Made by a program: the position numbers and the translations under genes. The notes beneath the pieces were generated by a model. It was not told where the DNA came from and searched no databases. It was given only the letters and a program-made list of their open reading frames with translations. This document shows, piece by piece, positions 5,358 to 11,446 of a DNA stretch of 11,446 nt; the first letter of the stretch is position 1, and each line of letters opens with the position of its first letter. The DNA comes from CAZAYB01 sp964489215. Its GTDB lineage: Bacteria; Planctomycetota; Phycisphaerae; Sedimentisphaerales; Anaerohalosphaeraceae. The DNA lies in NCBI GenBank assembly GCA_964489215.1, contig CAZAYB010000091.1:1-11446 (forward strand), given 5' to 3'.

Positions 5358-7581
5358 TTGGAATTTACAAAATTACAGAGGCAATTCGGGGGAAAAACAT
5401 TATCAATTGAAACAGGCAAAATCGCAAAGCAGGCAGATGGTTCGGTAATTGTTTCCATGGGAGAGACAATGGTACTTGTGACAGCTTGCCGATCTGCCCC
5501 GAGATCCGAGGAGATTGACTTTTTTCCTCTTAGCGTAGATTACAGAGAAAAGTTGAGTGCTGCGGGTAAATTTCCTGGTGGTTTTATGAAGCGTGAGGGA
5601 AGGCCGAGCACTAAAGAAATATTGACTTCGAGGATGATAGACAGGCCTATAAGGCCTTTGTTTCCGGAAGGTTACTTTGACGAGGTTCAAGTTCTTGTTT
5701 CGGTTATCAGTGCAGATCAGGAGAATGACCCTGATGTTCTTGCTATGATAGGTGCCAGTGCGGCACTTTCTATTAGCAGTGTACCGTTTCAGGGTCCGCT
5801 TGGAGCTTGCAGGTTGAGCATTATAGATGGTGAGTATGAGTTTTTTCCATCGCATGAACAGCGTGAAAATAGCGATTTCAATCTTATTCTTGCAGGCAGG
5901 AAAGAAGCAATAAATATGATTGAGGTTGATGCCAGGGAGATACCAGAGGATAAGACGGCCGAGGCCATTCAAAAGGCTCATGAGGTTGTCGGTCAGGTTG
6001 CAGATCTTATTAGTGAGCTTCAGGGCAAGGTAGGCAAGGACAAGGAATTTTCGGTAGTAGAGGCGGATTCAGAGGTTGTTTCCAGGGTTACAGAGCTGGT
6101 TGGCGATAAGTTTTTAAATGCTTATCAGATAAAGGATAAACTTGCAAGAGGTCAGGCTATTTCGGAAATCAAGGACCCTATCAGAGAGGAATTTTGCACA
6201 GCTGATGAGAGCGGCAGTCAAAAGTGTACTCGTGTACAGCTTGGTTTGATATTTGAGAAGCTTGAGAGCCAGGCAGTAAGGAAACTTATTCTGGACGGAC
6301 AAAGGCCAGACGGCAGAGGCGATGAAGATTTGAGAAATATCGAATGTGAAGTCGGCATCCTGCCCAGAGCTCATGGTTCTGCACTATTTACCAGGGGAGA
6401 GACGCAGTCACTGGTTTCGCTTACGCTTGGTACCGGAAGGGATGAGCAGATAGTTGACGGTCTTCTTGAGGAATACGGCCAGAAGTTTATGCTTCATTAC
6501 AATTTTCCTCCGTCCTCTGTTGGCGAGGTAAGGCCTATGAGGGGCCCCGGCAGACGTGAAATAGGCCATGGTGCTCTTGCAGAGAAGGCTCTTGAGCAGA
6601 TTCGTCCAGATGAGAAGGATTTTGCTTATACCATCAAGATAAACTCAGATATCACAGAGTCTAACGGATCAAGTTCGATGGCGAGTATCTGCGGCGGAAC
6701 TCTTGCTATGATGGATGCAGGTGTTCCTGTTAAGCAGCCTGTTGCTGGGATTTCGATAGGTCTTGTTGTTGATGATACTGATTCAGGTAACTACAGGCTT
6801 TTAACAGACATTATCGGTGATGAGGACCATTTTGGGGATATGGACTTCAAGATTGCAGGTTCAAAGGAAGGTATTACAGCGATACAGTTGGATATTAAAG
6901 CAACAGGTTTGCCGCATGATATTATGGTTGAGGCTCTTGAAAGGGCCAGGCAGGCCAGGCACAAGATTCTTGATATGATGTTAAAGGCAATTGAGCAGCC
7001 CAGGGAGCAGCTTAGCGAATATGCACCGAAGATGATTTCGGTAAAAATCGATCCTGAGCAGATCGGTAAGATTATCGGGCCTGGGGGCAAGATGATTAAG
7101 GGTATCCAGGAAGATACAGATACGGTGATTGAAATCGAAGAAGACGGTACTGTTATGATAAGCTGTGTCGGGGGTAACGGTCATTTAAAGGCGGCAGAGA
7201 TTATCGAATCTATGACAACTCNNNNNNNNNNACGATGGCTCAGTCTTTATCACTGCAGAAGATGGTCCATCAGCCGAAAAGGCTAAGACTTGGATTGAAA
7301 ATCTGACTAGAGAAGTTGAAGTCGGTGAGATTTATGATGGCAAAGTGGTTAAAATTATGGATTTTGGGGCCTTTGTTGAAATAAGTCCCGGTGTTGAGGG
7401 CTTGTGTCATATAAGCGAACTTAGTGAAGATTATGTCAAAGAGATTGATAAGGTCTGCAAAGTCGGCGATGTTATTCCGGTTAAATTGCTGTCTATAGAT
7501 GAGCAGGGCAGATTCAAGCTTTCGAGAAAAGCAGCCCTTAAGGAAATGCAAAGTGAGGAACAGGAAGTAACGGCAGAATAG
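5358..7581 (+). CDS. pnp: Polyribonucleotide nucleotidyltransferase (PNPase), interrupted by a 10-N gap
   Basis: PNPase degrades RNA 3' to 5' phosphorolytically, usually as a trimer in the degradosome. It starts at TTG with an AGAGGTG ribosome site. Two RNase PH-like domains are seen: the N-terminal one around residues 1-220, and a second beginning near DGRGDEDLRNI (about 6310). The second has SNGSSSMAS (about 6660-6686) and the metal/catalytic aspartates in GDEDHFGDMDFK (D488 and D494, equivalent to E. coli D486/D492). The KH domain has its GPGG loop at 574-577. An S1 domain follows the gap (about 7318-7545), ending in LSRKAAL. The gap at 7222-7231 shifts the frame: codons run in phase 0 before it and in the next phase after it, so for an intact gene the missing length must be a multiple of three, not ten. 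The coding sequence on both sides covers the same KH segment, making the protein ~30 residues longer than expected between KH loop and S1. Confidence 0.95.
7222..7231. other. Assembly gap of 10 N inside pnp
   Basis: Ten unknown bases join two contigs within the KH-domain region of pnp. The reading frames on either side differ by one, so the stated gap size cannot be exact if the gene is intact. Confidence 0.95.
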
Positions 7582-7643
7582 TAAAGCTTTTGCGATATGC
7601 ATGATATGGAAGTTTATGTGTATGTATTAAGTTTGGGTTTTAT

Positions 7644-7706
7644 AGCTGCATGACGGCAGCTGAAAGAATGTACTAAGCAAGAGTATCAACCGTCCGTGTT
7701 GGGCGG
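7644..7706 (+). promoter_or_regulatory. Two hairpins in the cold-shock gene leader
   Basis: The first hairpin pairs AGCTGC (7644-7649) with GCAGCT (7656-7661) around a 6-base loop. The second pairs CCGTCC (7690-7695) with GGGCGG (7701-7706) around GTGTT, with one G-U pair, and ends 10 bases before the ribosome site. Neither is followed by a T run, so they are not terminators for pnp. Structured leaders controlling translation with temperature are known for cold-shock genes; that role here is inference. Confidence 0.4.
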
Positions 7707-7729
7707 AGATTTTAGTAAGGAGGCGCTCT

Positions 7730-7978
7730 ATGGCTAAAGGTACTGTAAAATGGTTTGACCCTAAGAAGGGGTTTGGGTTCGTTATCAACGAACAGGGACA
7801 GGATGTCTTTGTCCATTACACCAGCATCAATGGTGATGGGTTCAGATGTCTGAGGAACGGGCAGGTAGTCGAATATGAAGAATTCGATTCCGGAAAAGGA
7901 TTGCAGGGCAAGGATGTTACAATAGTTGAACTTGCACCATCAGAGAAGGCCCAGGAAGCTTCCCGAATAAATCAATGA
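7730..7978 (+). CDS. Cold-shock domain protein (CspA family)
   Basis: An 82-residue single-stranded nucleic-acid-binding protein, likely an RNA chaperone. The cold-shock domain fills about residues 1-70: GTVKWFDPKKGFGFV carries RNP1 (residues 13-18) and DVFVHY (25-30) is RNP2, with Tyr30 where Phe is usual. Family members are usually 65-70 residues; this one has a polar C-terminal extension of about 12 residues (SEKAQEASRINQ). The start is well fixed: AAGGAGG at 7717-7723 lies 6 bases before ATG. It follows pnp by 148 bases on the same strand. PNPase and Csp proteins act together in cold adaptation of RNA turnover in other bacteria, so the adjacency makes functional sense. I saw no convincing terminator after it and no clear promoter before it. 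Confidence 0.96.
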   Translation: MAKGTVKWFDPKKGFGFVINEQGQDVFVHYTSINGDGFRCLRNGQVVEYEEFDSGKGLQGKDVTIVELAPSEKAQEASRINQ

Positions 7979-8149
7979 CGGACCTTAGAATCTTAGTTTT
8001 TACTGAGTAGACTGATAGTTCTTAGCCGCAGTTAAAAACTTGTTGCTGATTAAATCAGGGCTGTAACTCGTTGGCAATTGTCAATGATGTGATATTTAAT
8101 GTATATAGATATCTCGGGGGCAAGTGTCTGTCTTTTAGTAACTTATCTC

Positions 8150-8178
8150 TTGACATTTCCTTTTTTTTACTTTATAAG
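8150..8178 (+). promoter_or_regulatory. Near-consensus sigma70 promoter for the response regulator gene
   Basis: TTGACA (8150-8155) is a perfect -35, with a 17-base spacer rich in T and then TATAAG (8173-8178) as -10 (five of six). Transcription would begin near 8185, giving a leader of about 90 bases that contains the inverted repeat at 8191-8235. Confidence 0.75.
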
Positions 8179-8190
8179 TATTAACTTTAC

Positions 8191-8235
8191 TTAGAGCTTA
8201 GAGCATGTCAGGAAGTGTTACTTGAAATGCTCTAA
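8191..8235 (+). promoter_or_regulatory. Leader inverted repeat with a duplicated 5' arm
   Basis: TTAGAGCAT (8198-8206) pairs perfectly with ATGCTCTAA (8227-8235), nine pairs, around a 20-base loop that itself contains AAGT-GTT-ACTT (8213-8223). The first seven bases of the left arm are repeated in tandem just upstream (TTAGAGC at 8191-8197), so two left arms can compete for the same right arm. It starts about 6 bases after the predicted transcription start and ends 39 bases before the ATG. It could be an RNA switch or stabiliser, or a DNA operator. Confidence 0.55.
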
Positions 8236-8274
8236 AACTGAGATAAAAGCCCTTTTGGTAAGGTTTTGACTGAT

Positions 8275-9584
8275 ATGGCGAGAGATGCTGATATTTTGAT
8301 AATAGATGACAATCCGGAGCAGGCAAAGGCTCTTGCGGATTCACTTGGGGAGGACTACACAAATGTAGCTGTAGTCAACGATGCGGATAAAGCATATCAG
8401 CACATTGCTGACAACAGTTATGATCTTATAATCGCAGATCTGCATCTTTCCGAGGATACCAACGGCATTGATATACTAAAACAGTCCAGGAAAGTCAACC
8501 CTGCGACATCTGTTATAATAGTGACGTCTTCTCCGACGATAGACTCCTGTAAGGAGGCAATAAGGCTTGGAGCTTATGACTATCTTGAGAAACCTTTGGA
8601 TACGGAAAATTTTAAGGTAGTTGCAGCGAGGGCGCTTCCTGACGGTTTTCGATCCACATCTCATGAGGATTTTATTTTTCATGGCATACTTAGCCGATCT
8701 GCTTCGATGCAGTCTGTTTACAACGTTTTAAGAAGGGTTTCTCCTACAGATATCAGTATACTTATTGAGGGTGAGTCTGGTACTGGAAAAGAGCTTTTGG
8801 CCCGTTCTGTTCATTTGAACTCTTCGAGAAAGGATTATGCTTTTCGTCCGATAAACTGTGCAGGTCTTACTGAGACTCTTCTTGAAAGTGAACTTTTCGG
8901 TCATGCCAAAGGGGCCTTTACGGGTGCTACAACTGATCATAAAGGGCTTTTTGAGATGGCAGATAAGGGTACTCTTTTTCTCGATGAGATAGGTGATATG
9001 CCGCTGAATATGCAGGCTAAACTTCTCAGGGTTCTTGAGGACGGTATAGTTGTTCCGGTAGGCTCCAGCAGGTCTATCCGAGTTGATGTCAGGATTGTCA
9101 GTGCTACCAATCATGATCTTGCCAAGCTTGTTGATGAAAAGAAATTCCGTCAGGACCTTTTTTTCAGAATAAAAGGGGTTACAGTTACAATTCCTCCTTT
9201 GCGCAGCAGGCGAGAGGATATCGAGGAGCTTTTCGGTTATTTTTTAAAGCAAAGCTGTGACGATCTTGGCAGGCATATAACGAGGATTACAGAGCCAGCG
9301 ATGGCAGTTTTGCTTGATTATCCCTGGCCTGGCAACGTACGTCAATTACGTCATGCGGTCAGGACGATGGTAGTTATGACAGATTCTGATACCATTGATG
9401 TTGCAGATCTTCCTGCGGAGATAAACCGTATAAAGCGGCTGGCGGCGCCTTCTGTGGAAACTGAGCAGTCAGCTCCGGAAAGTATGGCAGGCAGCAGTCT
9501 TGATGAGGTTGAGAAGCTTCATATAAAAAAGACTCTTGAGATGACTGATGGCAACCGTGCCGAAGCTGCAAAGATACTCGGTAT
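8275..9584 (+). CDS. Sigma54-dependent response regulator (NtrC family), 3' end lost in assembly gap
   Basis: The protein has the three-domain NtrC layout. Receiver (about 1-120): acidic pair D11/D12, phosphoacceptor D55 in IADLHL, T84, and K106 in YLEKPLD. AAA+ sigma54-activating domain (about 140-375): Walker A GESGTGKE (about 8770-8793), an intact GAFTGA loop that contacts sigma54 (about 8920-8937), Walker B GTLFLDEIGD (about 8968-8997), and PWPGNVRQL. C-terminal Fis-type helix-turn-helix begins with HIKKTLEMTDGNRAEAAKILG and then runs into 100 N; about 15-20 residues (usually GRRTLYRKL-like) are missing. The start was set at ATG 8275 rather than TTG 8266, because TAAGG (8259-8263) is only 2 bases from the TTG but 11 from the ATG. 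When phosphorylated it should activate sigma54 promoters. The partner kinase is not in the window, and no -24/-12 promoter was recognised nearby. Confidence 0.95.
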
Positions 9585-9684
9585 NNNNNNNNNNNNNNNN
9601 NNNNNNNNNNNNNNNNNNNNNNNNNNNNNNNNNNNNNNNNNNNNNNNNNNNNNNNNNNNNNNNNNNNNNNNNNNNNNNNNNNNN
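9585..9684. other. Assembly gap of 100 N
   Basis: A run of exactly 100 N, a conventional size for an unknown gap, separates the end of the response regulator from the end of the minus-strand diadenylate cyclase. The true distance, the regulator's last residues, and any terminator between these convergent genes are hidden. Confidence 0.95.
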
Positions 9685-9688
9685 TTTT

Positions 9689-10630
9689 TTACGCAGAAAG
9701 TGTTCTTAGTTTTTCGATTTCGGTTACAATCTTTCCGCCTTTGAATATGGTGACTGTGCCGGTTGATTCACTGACAGCTATTGTGACGGCGTCAGTGAGG
9801 CTTGTAATACCTGCTGCTGCGTGGTGTCTTGCTCCGAGTCCCTGGGGCAGTTTTACTTCGTCGGTACTGCCTACTTTGAGATGAACGCCAGCGGATCTTA
9901 CGGTTCCATCGCCATCGATTACGAAAGCACCGTCGAGGCTGCTGAACTCCTTTATGGTTTCCTCAAGATTTGGGTCCAGTACATTTCTTTGCTGTTCGGA
10001 GTATCCCTGGAAAGGATTAAGTATAAGCTGGCGTGACAGGGAAAGTACTCTTTCGCTGTCTCCTACAACGAAGAGCGCTCCTACGGGCTTTCCTTCTCTT
10101 CCTTCATTGCCCAGCTCAGATGATATGTCAATAATTTTTGAGAGCACTGTCGGCTTTATGTCTATTGCCATTTTGTCCTCATCTTCCGGTACCTGGAACA
10201 TCTCAAACTCGTTTCCGACTTCCATGATTATAATAGTGTCGAGAGTTCCGCTGGCAGCGACTCCGCTTAAGAATACCACCGTATCTCCTGCCTTTACAAT
10301 TGCCTTGGAAAATGCGAGGAGCATTGCTATCTTTATCTGGCCCATTCTTGTGAGAGGCACATCGGGGACACGAAGATGGTTGCGTCTCATCATATACTGC
10401 TGCATGTCCTCCTCAGCTGTTCTTGTGACATAATAGACGGTATATTTGTCATTGCTGTCAAGTTCCAGCCTGGCGTCAGTGAGTGCGTCAGCATATACAA
10501 AGACGGTACTGGCTCCGCATTCTTTCATGATTTCATCCAGATGCCTGACCAGGCTTTGGGTTACTTTTGAAAGAACGGGAGTCTTTTGAGGTTTCTTGTA
10601 TTTTTTGGATTTTTTATTTTGTTTTTCCAA
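9689..10630 (-). CDS. Diadenylate cyclase, DacZ-like (PK-like domain plus DAC domain)
   Basis: A 313-residue protein likely to make c-di-AMP from two ATP. After a Lys-rich start (residues 2-16), residues ~25-140 form an alpha/beta domain like the pyruvate-kinase-C-like domain of archaeal DacZ, with MGQIKIAMLLAFSKAIVKAGD and VVFLSGVAASGTLDT. The DAC (DisA_N) domain covers about 165-300: DGA at 233-235, GLGARHHAAAG (264-274), TDAVTIAVSEST. The usual RHR motif reads RHH (268-270), so His replaces the third residue, an ATP-phosphate contact in studied DACs; activity is likely but not certain. No membrane segments are seen (unlike CdaA), and no DisA-type helix-hairpin-helix part, so it should be cytosolic. 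The start is TTG at 10630: an in-frame stop lies five codons upstream (10643-10645), and the next in-frame ATG (residue 35) would cut into the first domain. No clear ribosome site is seen. It is convergent with the response regulator and divergent from hom. Confidence 0.88.
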   Translation of the reverse strand: MEKQNKKSKKYKKPQKTPVLSKVTQSLVRHLDEIMKECGASTVFVYADALTDARLELDSNDKYTVYYVTRTAEEDMQQYMMRRNHLRVPDVPLTRMGQIKIAMLLAFSKAIVKAGDTVVFLSGVAASGTLDTIIIMEVGNEFEMFQVPEDEDKMAIDIKPTVLSKIIDISSELGNEGREGKPVGALFVVGDSERVLSLSRQLILNPFQGYSEQQRNVLDPNLEETIKEFSSLDGAFVIDGDGTVRSAGVHLKVGSTDEVKLPQGLGARHHAAAGITSLTDAVTIAVSESTGTVTIFKGGKIVTEIEKLRTLSA

Positions 10631-10947
10631 TTTTTTATTCTGTCAATCCTGTTTGTTTTCTGAGTGGATAAATTTTATTTTGCAATTAAAGCAATTACTG
10701 GAGTTGCCCACATTTTTTATTTTAGTTTTTTTATCATCCGATAACCAGCAGCTGACATGTCTGGCTGATATAAGACCCTTATATGGTGCATATAGCCGAC
10801 AGATATTACATCGGCCAGATAGTTTAGCACCTTGAAGCTTACGGTTCGATTGGTTTATTTACCAATTTTACGCCGACTCGGTTTTTATTTTACATCATAA
10901 CGGTTGTTTTTGCAAGAATGTATGTTTTGGGTACAGGGGTGTTTGTC
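10631..10947. other. Intergenic region between divergent diadenylate cyclase and homoserine dehydrogenase genes
   Basis: No gene is supported. It holds several stem-loops. ATATAAG (10768-10774) pairs with CTTATAT (10778-10784), enclosed by GGCT/AGCC (10763-10766 and 10794-10797). GCCGA (10795-10799) pairs with TCGGC (10811-10815), using bases of the previous outer stem. ATTGGT (10849-10854) pairs with ACCAAT (10861-10866). A TTGCAAAA octamer lies on the minus strand at 10678-10685. The minus-strand promoter of the cyclase should be here but no strong match was found. Confidence 0.5.
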
Positions 10948-11008
10948 TGTGATTATTTTGCTTTTGGAGGGACCAAACTTAGTTTGTGATTATTTGCTTG
11001 ACCAAAAC
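10948..11008 (+). repeat. Imperfect tandem direct repeat over the hom promoter
   Basis: Copy 1 begins TGTGATTATTTTGCTT at 10948 and ends in GACCAAA (10971-10977). Copy 2 begins TGTGATTATTTGCTT at 10985 and ends GACCAAA (11000-11006). Copy 2 lacks one T and about 7 bases in the middle. The -35 of the predicted hom promoter is inside copy 2. The AAAC-tta-GTTT stretch between copies (10976-10986) can also fold back. It could be a pair of operator sites. Confidence 0.5.
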
Positions 11009-11026
11009 ACCCTTTTTAAGTTAAAT
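10998..11026 (+). promoter_or_regulatory. Putative sigma70 promoter for homoserine dehydrogenase
   Basis: TTGACC (10998-11003) and TTAAAT (11021-11026) are spaced by 17 bases. The -35 is good (five of six) and the -10 moderate (four of six). Transcription would begin near 11033, leaving a leader of about 30 bases. Confidence 0.5.
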
Positions 11027-11064
11027 TCAGTTCTCTCGATATTTAGCTGCAAAGGAAAACTGTT

Positions 11065-11446
11065 ATGTCTGAAAATAGTGTTAAAATAGGACTTGTCGGG
11101 TTTGGAACTGTAGGTTCCGGTGTTGCGAGGATTCTTCTTGAGGATAAAGAGCATCTAAGGCGAAAAACGGGTCTTGATCTTGAGCTTTCAAAAGTTGTTG
11201 ACCTTGATACGACCTCAAAAAGGCCCGTCGATTTGCCGGGTGGTATGCTTAGCGATGATATCGGTGAGATAATTAACGATGAGTCGATAAGTATCGCAGT
11301 TGAGCTGATCGGGGGAACGACTATAGCCAAGGAACTTCAGCTTAAACTTTTAGCTTCAGGCAAACACGTAGTAACTGCCAATAAGGCTCTGCTGGCTGAG
11401 CACGGCATCGAGCAGCGTGGCGATGGTACCGAGCTCCGCGCGCAGC
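11065..11446 (+). CDS. hom: Homoserine dehydrogenase, 3' truncated at the window edge
   Basis: This enzyme reduces aspartate semialdehyde to homoserine with NAD(P)H, in the threonine/methionine/isoleucine branch of aspartate metabolism. The visible 127 residues are the N-terminal Rossmann domain: IGLVGFGTVGSGV (8-20) with the GxGxxG dinucleotide loop, VELIGG (79-84), and HVVTANKALLAEHG (101-114), where Lys107 matches the conserved Asn-Lys of the active site. The start is ATG 11065, with AAAGGA (11051-11056) 8 bases upstream. From about residue 115 the sequence stops resembling the family, which would continue with a helix such as ELxxxA, and the base composition jumps. The last ~15 codons are therefore probably not part of the real gene. 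The ACT domain and catalytic half lie outside the window. Confidence 0.92.
   Translation, partial: MSENSVKIGLVGFGTVGSGVARILLEDKEHLRRKTGLDLELSKVVDLDTTSKRPVDLPGGMLSDDIGEIINDESISIAVELIGGTTIAKELQLKLLASGKHVVTANKALLAEHGIEQRGDGTELRAQ
11401..11446. other. GC-rich terminal tail, probable chimeric or vector-derived end
   Basis: The last 46 bases are about 72% G+C, against under half in the preceding 60. On the minus strand they read as an open frame with GC-ending codons, unlike genes in this window. They include GGTACCGAGCTC, adjacent KpnI and SacI sites as in common polylinkers. The exact junction is uncertain (about 11390-11410). Confidence 0.5.

Noticed and set aside
5245..5448. Open frame of 67 codons in the rpsO-pnp spacer overlapping the pnp start
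   Set aside because: It runs out of frame into the conserved pnp N-terminus, has no ribosome site, and its product has no recognisable features.
5403..5981. Long minus-strand open frame (192 codons) inside pnp
   Set aside because: It lies entirely antisense to strongly conserved pnp sequence and the product looks random.
8040..8075. Possible terminator after the cold-shock gene (CTGATT/AATCAG palindrome)
   Set aside because: A loop of usable size leaves only about four AT-rich pairs and no T run follows.
9954..10433. 159-codon plus-strand frame antisense to the diadenylate cyclase
   Set aside because: The minus strand carries the conserved DAC and PK-like domains; this frame is Ser-rich, low in information and has no ribosome site.
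10596..10835. Plus-strand frame starting inside the cyclase 5' end and entering the intergenic region
   Set aside because: It begins antisense to the Lys-rich N-terminus, which gives an artificial Phe/Leu-rich hydrophobic product; no ribosome site.
10870..10890. Possible terminator CCGA-c-TCGG followed by T-rich sequence
   Set aside because: The stem is only 3-4 pairs with too small a loop and there is no gene ending nearby on that strand.
10904..11089. Plus-strand 61-codon frame across the hom promoter region
   Set aside because: It overlaps the start of hom in another frame, covers the repeats and promoter, and has no ribosome site.
1..11446. CRISPR array, tRNA or rRNA genes, insertion sequences
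   Set aside because: I saw no regularly spaced repeats, cloverleaf sequences, rRNA motifs, transposase frames or terminal inverted repeats in the window.

Overview
The window is a piece of a bacterial chromosome with an AT-leaning third codon position, densely coding and mostly on the + strand. The gene content suggests a Gram-negative-type bacterium. I lean towards Planctomycetota (Phycisphaerae-like) from the overall flavour of the proteins: a GspE/GspF pair beside HD-GYP and STAS genes, a DacZ-type diadenylate cyclase, and use of TTG starts. That placement is inference and weak. Two runs of N (10 bases at 7222-7231 and 100 bases at 9585-9684) show that this is a scaffold of joined contigs. 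The last ~46 bases look like foreign, GC-rich sequence.

Region 1 (1-4239, + strand) is a compact cluster: a 5'-truncated GAF/HD-GYP cyclic-di-GMP phosphodiesterase, a STAS-domain protein overlapping it by 4 bases, a GspE/PilB-type ATPase with an MshEN-like N-terminal domain, and a GspF/PilC-type platform protein. This pairs a c-di-GMP-degrading enzyme and an anti-sigma-antagonist-like switch protein with the motor and inner-membrane platform of a type II secretion or type IV pilus machine. No pilin or secretin gene lies in the window. The ATPase has Asn where the Walker A Thr/Ser is expected.

Region 2 (4240-4969) holds a small minus-strand gene for a 64-residue probable membrane protein, supported by a strong Shine-Dalgarno (SD) site and a terminator-like hairpin. 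Next comes an AT-rich intergenic stretch with three TTGCAAAA octamers, the last forming the -35 of a good sigma70-type promoter for rpsO.

Region 3 (4970-7978) is the conserved rpsO-pnp pair (ribosomal protein S15, polynucleotide phosphorylase), with a hairpin in the spacer and a TTG start on pnp, followed by a cold-shock protein gene. pnp is interrupted by the 10-N gap, and the sequence on both sides of the gap encodes the same part of the KH domain.

Region 4 (7979-9684) has a near-consensus promoter, a structured leader, and an NtrC-family sigma54-dependent response regulator whose last ~15-20 residues are lost in the 100-N gap.

Region 5 (9689-11446) has a minus-strand diadenylate cyclase (PK-like plus DAC domains, with RHH in place of RHR), divergent across 434 bases from the start of a homoserine dehydrogenase gene, which runs to the window edge. 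Three signalling modes therefore sit close together: c-di-GMP turnover, c-di-AMP synthesis, and a phosphorelay regulator acting through sigma54.
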